From NCBI GenBank assembly GCA_017303905.1, contig JAFLBH010000003.1, positions 434,001 through 498,000 of the forward strand: a DNA stretch of 64,000 nucleotides, given 5' to 3'. Below are positions 9,984-18,911 of the stretch, piece by piece. Positions within the stretch are counted from its first letter, which is position 1; each line of letters begins with the position of its first letter. The DNA is from Bacteroidota bacterium. Its GTDB lineage: Bacteria > Bacteroidota > Bacteroidia > B-17B0 > Aurantibacillaceae. The translations under genes were made by a program, and so were the position numbers. The notes under the pieces are model-generated. The model saw only the letters and a list, made by a program, of their open reading frames with translations. It ran no database searches and was not told the origin of the DNA.

Positions 9984-11498
9984 ATGAAAATATTCAGCGC
10001 ACAACAAATAAAAGCCTGTGACAAATTCACAATAGAAAACGAACCCGTATCATCCATTGATTTAATGGAACGCGCGTCGTTAGCATGCATTAAATACATT
10101 GTCAAAAAATCATCGGTAGATGATGAATTTGCCATTTTTTGCGGAAAAGGTAACAATGGTGGCGATGGCTTAGCAATTGCCCGTCATTTAATTGTTCGTG
10201 GCTATGTTTGTAACGTATACATTGTAAATCATCAAGAAAAATATAGCGAAGATTGCGCCACTAATTTAGAGCGCTTAACCATTTTAAAACCGGAAGTAAT
10301 TACCATTATCAATCATGAAGATCAACTTAATACTATTCCATTAAACAAAAATACAGTTGTAATTGATGCTTTGTTTGGTACCGGTTTAAATAAACCTATT
10401 ACAGGAATTTGCGACAGTGTGGTTAATTTCATCAATGCCATCGGATTAAAAACCATTAGTATTGATATACCAAGCGGACTCTATGCTGATAAGCCAAATG
10501 AAAAAGAAGATACCATTGTTCGCTCCTCCATCACTTTAAGTTTTCAATTTCCAAAACTTTCCTTTTTAATGGCGCAAAACAAATATTTTGTTCCCGACTT
10601 CGAAATACTGGACATTGAATTAAGCAAAACATTTATTTCGAAAGAGAACACGCCATTCTATTTCATTACCAAATCAGATTTACAGCCTATTTTAAAATAC
10701 CGCAATAAATTTTCACACAAGGGAAGTTTTGGTCACGCTTTATTATTATGCGGAACTTACGGTAAGATGGGTGCGGCAGTTATAGCAGCCAAAGCCTGCT
10801 TAAGAAGCGGTGCCGGCTTATTAACCGTACATGTGCCTTCTAAAGGCGTTAATATTATTCAGAACTCTATTCCGGAGGCAATGGTGAGTGCGGACAGCAA
10901 TGAAAACTTCATCACCGAATTACCAAACATCGATAAGATAGCGACAGTTGGTGTGGGCCCGGGTTTAGGAACAGAATCAGAAACAGAAGTAGTCATTAAA
11001 AAATTACTCAACTACTCCTCTGCTCCTATCGTTTTTGACGCGGATGCCATAAATATTTTAGCTGCCAATAAAACCTGGTTGAGTTTTTTACCTGCTAATT
11101 CAATACTGACACCACATGTAAAAGAATTCGATCGACTCACAGAAAATCATCAAGACGATTTTGAAAGATTGAATAGTGCCAAACACTTTTCCTTAAAACA
11201 CAATTGCATTTTAATTTTAAAGGGCACCTACACCTTAATTGCGATGCCCGACGGAAATTGCTTTTTTAACTCTACCGGTAATGCCGGTTTAGCGAAAGGA
11301 GGCAGTGGCGATACACTCACCGGAATAATTACCGGATTAATAGCGCGTGGTTATACGCCGCCTCAAGCTTCATTGTTGGGTGTATTTGTACACGGACTTG
11401 CTGCAGATTTGTGTTTAAAGAAAATAAATATCGAGAGTTTATTAGCAACAGATGTCATTGCTAAATTACCAAAGGCATTTGAAAAACTTTACGAATAA
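9984..11498 (+). CDS. nnr: Bifunctional NAD(P)HX epimerase / ADP-dependent NAD(P)HX dehydratase
   Basis: This metabolite-repair enzyme of 504 residues restores hydrated NADH and NADPH. The N-terminal YjeF_N epimerase domain (about 1-210) holds GKGNNGGDGLAIARHL. The C-terminal ribokinase-like dehydratase domain (about 225-500) holds AKGGSGDTLTGII, with the GxGD catalytic Asp near residue 443. The two-domain fusion is the normal bacterial form. The start lies 1 bp after the small Cys-tailed gene, so it belongs to the purK-hydrolase operon. It converges with the metallo-hydrolase gene across 25 bp. Confidence 0.96.
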   Translation: MKIFSAQQIKACDKFTIENEPVSSIDLMERASLACIKYIVKKSSVDDEFAIFCGKGNNGGDGLAIARHLIVRGYVCNVYIVNHQEKYSEDCATNLERLTILKPEVITIINHEDQLNTIPLNKNTVVIDALFGTGLNKPITGICDSVVNFINAIGLKTISIDIPSGLYADKPNEKEDTIVRSSITLSFQFPKLSFLMAQNKYFVPDFEILDIELSKTFISKENTPFYFITKSDLQPILKYRNKFSHKGSFGHALLLCGTYGKMGAAVIAAKACLRSGAGLLTVHVPSKGVNIIQNSIPEAMVSADSNENFITELPNIDKIATVGVGPGLGTESETEVVIKKLLNYSSAPIVFDADAINILAANKTWLSFLPANSILTPHVKEFDRLTENHQDDFERLNSAKHFSLKHNCILILKGTYTLIAMPDGNCFFNSTGNAGLAKGGSGDTLTGIITGLIARGYTPPQASLLGVFVHGLAADLCLKKINIESLLATDVIAKLPKAFEKLYE

Positions 11499-11523
11499 CA
11501 ACATTTACGCAGCAGTTTCACAC

Positions 11524-12438
11524 CTAGTACTTAGCACCTTCAACGGCTAAATTAAATCCCGATTTCTTTACTTCATTTTGAAATGGTGCTAAGCGCAGCA
11601 TTGGATTTGTATGATTAAAATGAATAAAAAACAATTTTGATTTTGTAAGTGAACTTTCGTTGCTGAATAAATTCATTGTTTCACTGACCAACGGATGAGG
11701 CACCTCTTCAATTTTCCTTCCCTTTAATTCATCCATTGAATAGAAAGTTGCATCCAAAAATGCATAATCCACTTTTTTAACTTCTTCTACAATATTCCTA
11801 TTCCATTTTTGCCATTTATCAATATCGGGAATAAATAAATATTTTTTTTGTCCGGCGGAAAAACTGAACCCTGCGGTTTCACTGTATTCATCACGATGCG
11901 GAACGGTAAAAGCGCTAAGAGAGATAAAATTACCTATCGTAACAAATGCATCAGGTGTTAATTCCTTAATCAAAATGTTTTTTAAACTGACCAATTGACT
12001 CCAGGGCCCGTTTTCCTCCAGGAATTTTTTCATTTTAGGCAAACAGTAAACCGGAATTTCTTTGGTATTAAAAACTTCACGGCCCAAATTCATTAAACCG
12101 GTATAATGGCCAATGTGAGCATGTGTAATAAATATTCCCTCAGGTAAATAATTAAATTCAGACTTTGTTAAGTCCTTGAAGAGTTGTAGCTGCTTAGTAA
12201 TATCCGGTGTAGCCTCGAATAACCACCATTTCTTTTCGTTTGGAGACACTAAAGCTAAAGAGACAATATTTCTCTTTAATGAATCGTTTTTCCATGCACT
12301 TTTGCAACATTCCTTTTCGCAACCCAAATGAGGATAACCACCATCCTGTGCAAGCCCTAATACTAACACGTATGGTTCTTGCGCATTCAACCTTACAACA
12401 AAAAAGAAAATGGCAATTATATTGAAGATAACTTTCAA
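11524..12438 (-). CDS. PqqB-like MBL-fold metallo-hydrolase
   Basis: This exported metallo-beta-lactamase-fold protein has 304 residues. It has a signal peptide (ending VVRLNAQ), a GLAQDGGYPHLGC-type N-terminus with cysteines 40, 44 and 45 as in PqqB structural zinc sites, and the core motif THAHIGH. In that motif His106, His108 and His111 are kept, but the usual Asp of HxHxDH is Gly110. DATFYS and FIHFNHTNP supply later ligand candidates. No other pqq genes are present, so it is probably a PqqB-like hydrolase of unknown substrate. The altered motif may mean a single metal site. Confidence 0.82.
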   Translation of the reverse strand: MKVIFNIIAIFFFVVRLNAQEPYVLVLGLAQDGGYPHLGCEKECCKSAWKNDSLKRNIVSLALVSPNEKKWWLFEATPDITKQLQLFKDLTKSEFNYLPEGIFITHAHIGHYTGLMNLGREVFNTKEIPVYCLPKMKKFLEENGPWSQLVSLKNILIKELTPDAFVTIGNFISLSAFTVPHRDEYSETAGFSFSAGQKKYLFIPDIDKWQKWNRNIVEEVKKVDYAFLDATFYSMDELKGRKIEEVPHPLVSETMNLFSNESSLTKSKLFFIHFNHTNPMLRLAPFQNEVKKSGFNLAVEGAKY

Positions 12439-12454
12439 GTTTTGTTTTATAAAA

Positions 12455-12880
12455 TTATTTATGTTCGATTACATTACCTTCCGTATCTAAACTCAGAAAC
12501 GGATTATAAGCAAACTCCCAATAGTTATTCTCAACGTCGGCTACATAACCTCTATAGCCTCCCCAAAACACTCTCTCCGGTGCTTTAACTATTTTGACGC
12601 CATTTGATTTGAATTTTTCAAAGAGTTCATCTATCTCACTCTCCGAATTCATATTTATCGCTAAGGTGAATTTTTTAAATCCAACGCCGTCATCCTTCAC
12701 ACCAATATCTTCAGCCAACTCGTGCTTTGGATATAAACCAAATATGAAACCATTTAATTTGAAGAACACTATTCCGTCGCTATCCTTCATCGGTGTCCAA
12801 CCAAATTTATGGATATAAAAATTCTTCATGGCCGTTAAATCATGTACGCCAATGGTAAAAAAAGAAATTCTCTGTTTCAT
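12455..12880 (-). CDS. VOC family (glyoxalase/bleomycin-resistance-like) protein
   Basis: This single-domain vicinal-oxygen-chelate protein has 141 residues. It opens MKQRISFFTIGVHDLTAMKN and ends with the typical VADVENNYWEFAYNP strand. The ATG at 12880 is preferred over an upstream in-frame ATG at 12937 because it restores the family N-terminus and lies 1 bp after the PAP2 stop codon. Such proteins include metal-dependent lyases, dioxygenases and drug-binding proteins, and the reaction here is not predictable. It is probably co-transcribed with the PAP2 and Bat genes. Confidence 0.88.
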   Translation of the reverse strand: MKQRISFFTIGVHDLTAMKNFYIHKFGWTPMKDSDGIVFFKLNGFIFGLYPKHELAEDIGVKDDGVGFKKFTLAINMNSESEIDELFEKFKSNGVKIVKAPERVFWGGYRGYVADVENNYWEFAYNPFLSLDTEGNVIEHK

Positions 12881-12881
12881 T

Positions 12882-13484
12882 TTATTGCTTATTAATCCAA
12901 CGATCGACTTGCCAGGTGAGCAAACTCGTTCCAACACCTACAATGATACCGGCTAACACATCACTTCCATAATGCGCGCCTAAACGCATGCGTGAGTAAC
13001 CAACTAATCCCGCATAGGTAAATGCAGGCACCGCTACATACCATTTTTTTGTACTCATGGTTAAAGCCGTTGCTGTAGCAAAAGCACAGGAAGTGTGTCC
13101 TGATGGAAATGAGAAACCGGATCTTCTTGTTCTTAATGTGATTTGATCCGGATAATCTGTATACGGACGTGGTCTTTTAATTGTTCTTTTTAAACCTTCT
13201 GTTATTGCAATGTTTGCTGCGATGGAAATAGCGGTTTTATACCCGTTGCGCATCATCGCATCATCTTTATCAATATATCCTTTGAGCCAAATTCCTCCGG
13301 TGCTCAACACCATAAACGGATAAACTCCGTCGGATGTCCAACGCATGGTTTCATCCCACATAGGATAATCCTTTGCGTTTACACTTTTTAAAATATCAAG
13401 ATCGGTGTTTTGAGAGCGTAGAGAAAATACAAATCCAATAAAAAAAAGAATGACTATATGTTTTGCCTGAAAGATTGTTTTCAC
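12882..13484 (-). CDS. PAP2-superfamily membrane phosphatase
   Basis: This is a type 2 phosphatidic acid phosphatase-like membrane enzyme, probably acting on a lipid or undecaprenyl pyrophosphate at the periplasmic face. The three signature motifs are visible: KRTIKRPRP, SFPSGH and SRMRLGAHYGSD. I prefer the GTG start at 13484, which has the purine-rich AAGAGG upstream and gives a clean N-terminal signal or membrane segment (VKTIFQAKHIVILFFIGFVF) and a 200-residue protein. The longest ORF, from 13577, would overlap batE and add an odd N-terminus. It follows batE closely and may belong to the same transcript. Confidence 0.88.
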   Translation of the reverse strand: MKTIFQAKHIVILFFIGFVFSLRSQNTDLDILKSVNAKDYPMWDETMRWTSDGVYPFMVLSTGGIWLKGYIDKDDAMMRNGYKTAISIAANIAITEGLKRTIKRPRPYTDYPDQITLRTRRSGFSFPSGHTSCAFATATALTMSTKKWYVAVPAFTYAGLVGYSRMRLGAHYGSDVLAGIIVGVGTSLLTWQVDRWINKQ

Positions 13485-13543
13485 AGAATACCTCTTAATA
13501 ATTATAAAAATAAGGAATCTGTTTAATACTGCGAAATCCCGAA

Positions 13544-14311
13544 TTAAAATACTCCTACATCGTTGGTTTTTAACCAACCTTCATTACCGTTTTCTAACTT
13601 TATGAGTATCCAGTCGGCATTATACTCCATGATTTTTACACGGGTACCTTCATGCAAACTGAATTTTGATACCGATGTTGCGGATGGTTCCGGAAATATT
13701 TTAACTACCGGCGTTGTTATCACAGCGAAACTTGTTTGAACTTTCGCATTCACTGCAGACTTACCAAGGAAATAAACAATAAAGAAAGCCACTACCAAAA
13801 CTATGGAAACAAAGAAAGATGCCCTGCGTATAACAGTGGTTGGTCCGGCGAAAAACAAATACAAAAACACAAACAAGAATGCACTTAAACCCACAGTGAA
13901 CCAAGCCCAGGTGGTAGTTGAAAAAGAACTTAAGACATTTGTTTTTACGGCATTCACAAAAAAGTTTTCCTTCACTTCAATTTTATCAACGGTTTTAGAA
14001 TAAGCCAACGTAATGTTGTTGATGACATCTTCGTTTTTAGGATCCAGTTTCTTGGCACGTTCATAATTATATATTGCTTTCCCTAACTGATTGTTCTTAT
14101 AATAAGCATTTCCCAAATTATAATATAATCTCCACGAGCTATATCCTTTAGATGCCAGCTTTTCATATGCTTCAATTGCCTTCTTGTAATTTTTGGCTTC
14201 ATAATAAGTTTCAGCCTGCGCTGCAAAATCCAAATCCGCCTTATCCGCTTGAGCCAATGACTTTACGGTTAGAAGAAAGAATACAAACGATATGTAAATA
14301 ACCTTATGCAT
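13544..14311 (-). CDS. batE: BatE-type TPR/SH3 membrane protein of the aerotolerance operon
   Basis: This 255-residue protein has a signal peptide (MHKVIYISFVFFLLTVKSLAQ), TPR repeats (about 28-95), two transmembrane helices (about 133-152 and 158-178) and a C-terminal bacterial SH3 domain (about 190-255, ending in a GWLKTND motif). This is the layout of BatE in the Bacteroidota aerotolerance operon. The start overlaps the end of batD by 8 bp. Its exact biochemical role is not established. The operon as a whole has been linked to oxidative-stress survival. Confidence 0.85.
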   Translation of the reverse strand: MHKVIYISFVFFLLTVKSLAQADKADLDFAAQAETYYEAKNYKKAIEAYEKLASKGYSSWRLYYNLGNAYYKNNQLGKAIYNYERAKKLDPKNEDVINNITLAYSKTVDKIEVKENFFVNAVKTNVLSSFSTTTWAWFTVGLSAFLFVFLYLFFAGPTTVIRRASFFVSIVLVVAFFIVYFLGKSAVNAKVQTSFAVITTPVVKIFPEPSATSVSKFSLHEGTRVKIMEYNADWILIKLENGNEGWLKTNDVGVF

Positions 14312-16148
14312 TTTTCAATTCACTTTCCATTTCAGAAATTAATTCCACAGTATCATTATATACCTTTTGCAAATCACCACTTACTGCTCCTGGCGCATAC
14401 TTCGCCATTTCGCACACATTGATAGTATCGAATAATTTATTTTGTAAATCAGGTTTAATCATGCGTTGATTTAATTCCTTACCAATGTTTTCCTTTGATA
14501 AATCAGCCACCGCAATATTAAATTTATTTCCTAAGTAATGATTGATAGCATTAATGACTTCTGTATAAAACAATTCCTTGTTATTTTGCTTCATTTGCTT
14601 TTCCGCATTCACCAATTGCTTCTTTGCAACAGCAGCAGCTTTTCGTCCCTTTACTGCCACCACATCGCTATTACGCTTGAGGTAATACGAGCGATAACTC
14701 ATTCCACCGGCAAACAATAACAATGGTAATACCATTAATAAAACATGCGTGGTAGAATTAAAAAACTCAGACTCATTTCGCGCTAAAAGTAAATCTCCCT
14801 TCTTAATATAACGGATGTCATTTTCAGTTTCCTTTACTTCATGCTTTAAATGATCAAAGACTTTTGCAGCGGCATCCCCTTTACCATCACCCGGCGTTAC
14901 GGTAATTTTCATTTCAGCGGAAGGAATTGTAACATACTTCTTTTTTTCCGCATCAAAATAACTGAAATCCAATCCGCCAATTGTAAACTCTCCTGCCTCG
15001 CGTGGAATGATTAAATAATTATAGGTTTTAGAACCACTTACACCGCCGGCATTTGAAATATTCTCTGAAATTTTTGGCTCGTAGCTTTCAAAACTCTCCG
15101 GTAAATTTAATTTAGGCGGCTCAATTAATTTCACATTCCCCTTTCCGCTAATCGTGATTTTCAAATTAAAAGCGTCATTTGCTTTAACATTACTTTTACT
15201 GGCTTCTGCTTTGTAATTAAAACTTCCTACACCACCCAGAAAACCATTTGGTTTATTTTCCTCAGGTAAAGCTTGCACATTAATAACAATCGGCTTGCTC
15301 TTCACCTTAACCGCTACATCCTCATATCCTCCGGTTCCAAAAAACTGCTCAAAAATATTACGCGGCTTTTTGCTGCTTTGTTTTCTTACCACACATTCCA
15401 ATTCGGTTGGATCAATCGTAAGCTGTCCGGTGCGCTGAGGGAAAACATACGTTCTGCTAAATTCACCAACGTAATAATTTACACCGTCTACATTCTCAAT
15501 TTGTAACTGAATGTTTCCTGTATTCTCCTGTGTTTGTGACCAAAAACCATTGTAAGAAGGAAATTTCACGTTTTGAAACCCGCGTAAGTCTAATCGTGAA
15601 TACACTTTTTGCGTTACAGTAACCTGTTCTCCTAAATAACACTTTGTTTTACTTACAGTAGTGCGAAGAAAAACATCTTCACCACTCACTTTCGTACTTA
15701 CACCTCCATCATCACCTCCACCTGTATTACCTTGCTGCGTTTGGCCTGAGCTCGCTCCCTTAGAAGCCTCAATAGTAAGAGGTGCCGACTTTATGTTTTG
15801 TCCGCCAACCAACATGGTCATAGGACCTATCGTAATCTTACCTTCCCGTTTGGCAGCGATTAAAAATGAGATGGAGAATGATTGCGACATATTTCCGTTG
15901 ATGTATTGCATACTCTGACTCTGATTAGGTCCGGAGTAAATATCGAAATCCTTAAAATCGGGAGGTGTGTAAGTAGACGGAGTAGAGTTAACGGTAAAGG
16001 CAATTTGAAAAGGAACACCCACTTGTACACGTGAGGAGCTTACTTGTACTTCTATCTTTTGAGCAAAAGAAAAAGCACAGGCAAAAACAAATAACGCAAG
16101 GGCTATTGTTTTAATTCTATTGCTTAAACTATTTCTCATTAAACTCAT
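14304..16148 (-). CDS. batD: BatD family oxygen-tolerance protein
   Basis: This 614-residue envelope protein has an N-terminal signal peptide (ends VFACAFSFAQ), a long beta-rich periplasmic region with repeated Ig-like strands (about 30-430), one transmembrane helix near 470-485 and a cytosolic helical tail. This is the BatD architecture. The ATG at 16148 is used, but the Met three residues later (16139) is equally good. A Gly/Asp/Ser-rich linker lies near residues 130-150. It sits between the VWA genes and batE and is transcribed with them. Confidence 0.9.
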   Translation of the reverse strand: MSLMRNSLSNRIKTIALALFVFACAFSFAQKIEVQVSSSRVQVGVPFQIAFTVNSTPSTYTPPDFKDFDIYSGPNQSQSMQYINGNMSQSFSISFLIAAKREGKITIGPMTMLVGGQNIKSAPLTIEASKGASSGQTQQGNTGGGDDGGVSTKVSGEDVFLRTTVSKTKCYLGEQVTVTQKVYSRLDLRGFQNVKFPSYNGFWSQTQENTGNIQLQIENVDGVNYYVGEFSRTYVFPQRTGQLTIDPTELECVVRKQSSKKPRNIFEQFFGTGGYEDVAVKVKSKPIVINVQALPEENKPNGFLGGVGSFNYKAEASKSNVKANDAFNLKITISGKGNVKLIEPPKLNLPESFESYEPKISENISNAGGVSGSKTYNYLIIPREAGEFTIGGLDFSYFDAEKKKYVTIPSAEMKITVTPGDGKGDAAAKVFDHLKHEVKETENDIRYIKKGDLLLARNESEFFNSTTHVLLMVLPLLLFAGGMSYRSYYLKRNSDVVAVKGRKAAAVAKKQLVNAEKQMKQNNKELFYTEVINAINHYLGNKFNIAVADLSKENIGKELNQRMIKPDLQNKLFDTINVCEMAKYAPGAVSGDLQKVYNDTVELISEMESELKNA

Positions 16149-16180
16149 TCTTACTTCTTATACTTTAATTATTCTGTCTC

Positions 16181-17899
16181 CTACCAATCCTTCTCCGTTT
16201 TCACTTTCTGTCCCTCACCTTTCTTCTTCTTGCCCTGCAATTTTTGCTCTGCATTTTTTAGAGCGTTCAACATCTGTTCGGCTTGTTCCTTCGACATTTG
16301 AGGTTGTTGTTGCTGCTGTTGTTGCTGCTGTTGCTGTTGTTGATTATCCTTGTTCTGATTCTTTTGTTGCTCTTTCAGTTTTTTTAATGCGTAGGCTAAA
16401 TTATAACGGGTTTCCTCATCTTTTGAGTTAAGCTTTAATGACTTTTTATAAGCATCCACAGCAGCTTGGTAGTTTTTTTGCTGCAAACGACAATTACCTA
16501 AATTATGGAGCGCACGATGCAAAGTGTCTTTATCAGATACTGTTTGTGAAATTAAATCGAACTGACCGGCTGCTTCATCAAACATGATATTAGCCAGGGA
16601 ATCGGGCTTCATTCCCATGATAGGATTCTGATTCTTGGAGTTTTTCACTCCCATGGCCTCCTTATAAATCGCATCACCCAAATTAAAATTTGCCTTGCGG
16701 TTATCCGGCTTAGCCTTTAATGCTTCACGGTAGTTATTAATTGCCTGGATATTTCTTGCACTGTGATAATTATTATTGCCTTCATAGATAAGTTGTTTAT
16801 CATTTTGAGCTGCCGCATCAATTGTACTTAAGGTTAAAAGCGCAAGTGCAGCTGTAGACTTTTTATCGGCTGTAACTTTATTAAAGAAATTACGGAACCA
16901 ATTACTTACCCTTTCACTGATGAAAAATTCTAAGATCAAAAACAATAAAGCCAATCCCAAAAACCACTGAAACTGGTCTTCATAATCGGTAAACATTTTT
17001 GTATCAATCATTTTTTTATCCATCTGCGCTAACTTATCTAAAATAGCATTTAATCCAATATCCGCATTGGTTGCTTGAACAAAGATACCATCCGTCTTTC
17101 CTGCAATTTCCTGCAACACCTCTTTATTTAATTTAGTAACTACAGTATTACCATCTTTATCTTTTCTATAGCCTGCTACTTGTCCGCCCTGCATAATCGG
17201 AATAGGCACACCATTCTCGGATCCTACTCCAATGGTATTAATTATGATTCCGGCTTTGGCCGCTTCCTCTGCTGCTTCCACCGCTTCCGGTTCGTGGTTC
17301 TCACCATCCGTTATTACTACAATGGTCTTATTCTTTTCTTCATCTTTACTAAAACCCTCTAACGCTTTTCGGATTGCGGCACCGATATTTGTACCTTGAG
17401 TAGGCACCATTTCTGTATTAATACTTCCTAAAAACAACTTGGCAGCGCTATAATCTGTTGTGATTGGCAATTGAACATAAGCCTCTCCGGCAAAAACAAT
17501 AATTCCCAAGCGATCGCCCTGCAATTTATCAATCATCTTCTCTAAAGCATATTTGGCGCGTTCTAAACGGTTCGGACTTAAATCCTGTGCCATCATCGAA
17601 TTGGAAACATCCAAACACACAATGATATCAGCGCCTTCACGTTTTACTTCCTCGGTTTTACTACCGGTTTGCAAATTGCATAACGCTAAAATCAAACTAC
17701 TAAAACCAAGCAATAACAAAATAAACTTTGTTACCTTTTTTGATTTTGATACATCGGGCACCAACGATTTTACCAGGTTATACTCGCCTAATTTTTTCAA
17801 TTGCTTTTTTGTGCTGTATAAATACCAGATAAAAATTATCAGCATCACCGGCAAAATGGCAAAGGCATAAAAAAATATGTGATTCTCGAACCTGAACAT
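16181..17899 (-). CDS. BatB-BatC fusion: VWA membrane protein with TPR and polyglutamine tail
   Basis: This 572-residue protein joins two proteins that are normally separate in Bat operons. Residues 1-330 form BatB: two membrane helices (about 8-28 and 58-75), a von Willebrand A domain with MIDAS DVSNS (Asp97) and a third helix (about 311-329). Residues 366-510 form BatC with TPR repeats. Between them, residues 347-365 (KKSTAALALLTLSTIDAAAQ) read like an intact signal peptide ending in AQ, which suggests a fused BatC start. It could act as a fourth helix that puts the TPRs in the periplasm. A run of 13 Gln follows near residue 520. It lies 1 bp downstream of batA. Confidence 0.9.
   Translation of the reverse strand: MFRFENHIFFYAFAILPVMLIIFIWYLYSTKKQLKKLGEYNLVKSLVPDVSKSKKVTKFILLLLGFSSLILALCNLQTGSKTEEVKREGADIIVCLDVSNSMMAQDLSPNRLERAKYALEKMIDKLQGDRLGIIVFAGEAYVQLPITTDYSAAKLFLGSINTEMVPTQGTNIGAAIRKALEGFSKDEEKNKTIVVITDGENHEPEAVEAAEEAAKAGIIINTIGVGSENGVPIPIMQGGQVAGYRKDKDGNTVVTKLNKEVLQEIAGKTDGIFVQATNADIGLNAILDKLAQMDKKMIDTKMFTDYEDQFQWFLGLALLFLILEFFISERVSNWFRNFFNKVTADKKSTAALALLTLSTIDAAAQNDKQLIYEGNNNYHSARNIQAINNYREALKAKPDNRKANFNLGDAIYKEAMGVKNSKNQNPIMGMKPDSLANIMFDEAAGQFDLISQTVSDKDTLHRALHNLGNCRLQQKNYQAAVDAYKKSLKLNSKDEETRYNLAYALKKLKEQQKNQNKDNQQQQQQQQQQQQQPQMSKEQAEQMLNALKNAEQKLQGKKKKGEGQKVKTEKDW
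16304..16342 (-). repeat. Polyglutamine codon run (13 CAA/CAG codons)
   Basis: Thirteen consecutive Gln codons lie in the C-terminal part of the BatB-BatC fusion. CAA and CAG are mixed, so the tract is less prone to slippage than a pure triplet repeat. Confidence 0.95.
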
Positions 17900-17900
17900 T

Positions 17901-18911
17901 TTATGGCACTGATTTAAAAATGGTACGTTTTAATAGAAACTCAAGCAGTAAACTTATTAATGCTCCAAGAGCAAATGGTAAAAAATGCTCTGCCTTATTG
18001 GTGAAACTTTTTTCGCTAATAATGGTTTTTTCCATCTTATCGATTTCCTTATAAATATTAGAAAGACTTTCTTTATCTGTAGCACGGAAATATTTCCCGC
18101 CCGTCATTTGTGAAATCTTATTCATCACCGCTTCATCAATTTCAACATCTACATAATCATATTCTAATTGTCCGTTCGGATACATGGCCACCGGCTGTAA
18201 AGCTTTTCCTTTACTTCCAACACCAATTGTATAAACACGCAAACCATAAGTTTGCGCAATTTCTCCTGCCGTAAGCGGAGTGATTTCTCCCACATTACTC
18301 ACACCGTCGGAAATCAAGATAATTACTTTACTCTTTGCCTTGCTGTCTTTTAAGCGGGATACTGCGCTCGCCAATCCTAAACCAATAGCGGTTCCCTGAT
18401 CCAGCATACCCGCTTTAATTTCAGGGAACATATTCTTTAATACCTTATGATCTACAGTAAGCGGACATTGTGTAAACGCTTCACCACTGAAAATAACCAT
18501 ACCGATTTTATCATTCGGACGAGCATCAATAAAATCTAAAATAACTTCCTTCGCTACTTCCAATCGATTAGGTTTAAAATCCTTTGCAAGCATGGATAAG
18601 GAAATATCCATTGATATAACAATATCGATACCTTCTGTTTTAACGTCCTTCCAGCTGCTGCGCGATTGCGGACGAGCCAAAGCGAGAATTAAAAGAGAAA
18701 TACCGATTAAACGTAACGCAAAGGTAGAATGACGAAGTTTAGCTTTTAATGAAGAACCAATGTTTTTAAAATTGTCGAAAGAAGAAAAATTCAACTCCCC
18801 CTCATAATTCTTTAAACGGATGAGATACCAAACCAACATTGCCGGAAGTAACAGAAACAACCAGAACCATTGCTTTTCGGCAAACTGTATGTCTTCCAAA
18901 AACGAAATCAT
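17901..18911 (-). CDS. batA: BatA-type VWA-domain membrane protein
   Basis: This 336-residue protein has two N-terminal membrane helices (about 15-31 and 64-80), a von Willebrand A domain with an intact MIDAS (SMDISLS, Asp102) and a C-terminal helix (about 308-326). In Bat operons BatA and BatB are related VWA proteins thought to work with a MoxR ATPase, by analogy with MoxR-VWA chaperone pairs. The start overlaps the end of the upstream gene by 4 bp and the next gene begins 1 bp after the stop codon, so translation is probably coupled. Confidence 0.92.
   Translation of the reverse strand: MISFLEDIQFAEKQWFWLFLLLPAMLVWYLIRLKNYEGELNFSSFDNFKNIGSSLKAKLRHSTFALRLIGISLLILALARPQSRSSWKDVKTEGIDIVISMDISLSMLAKDFKPNRLEVAKEVILDFIDARPNDKIGMVIFSGEAFTQCPLTVDHKVLKNMFPEIKAGMLDQGTAIGLGLASAVSRLKDSKAKSKVIILISDGVSNVGEITPLTAGEIAQTYGLRVYTIGVGSKGKALQPVAMYPNGQLEYDYVDVEIDEAVMNKISQMTGGKYFRATDKESLSNIYKEIDKMEKTIISEKSFTNKAEHFLPFALGALISLLLEFLLKRTIFKSVP

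Noticed and set aside
13485..13577. Longer start for the PAP2 gene at 13577
   Set aside because: It overlaps batE and hides the membrane signal; GTG at 13484 has a purine-rich site and gives a normal N-terminus.
16304..16342. CRISPR-like or microsatellite phase-variable repeat
   Set aside because: It is a Gln codon run with mixed CAA/CAG and no spacers, so it is neither CRISPR nor a good slippage tract.
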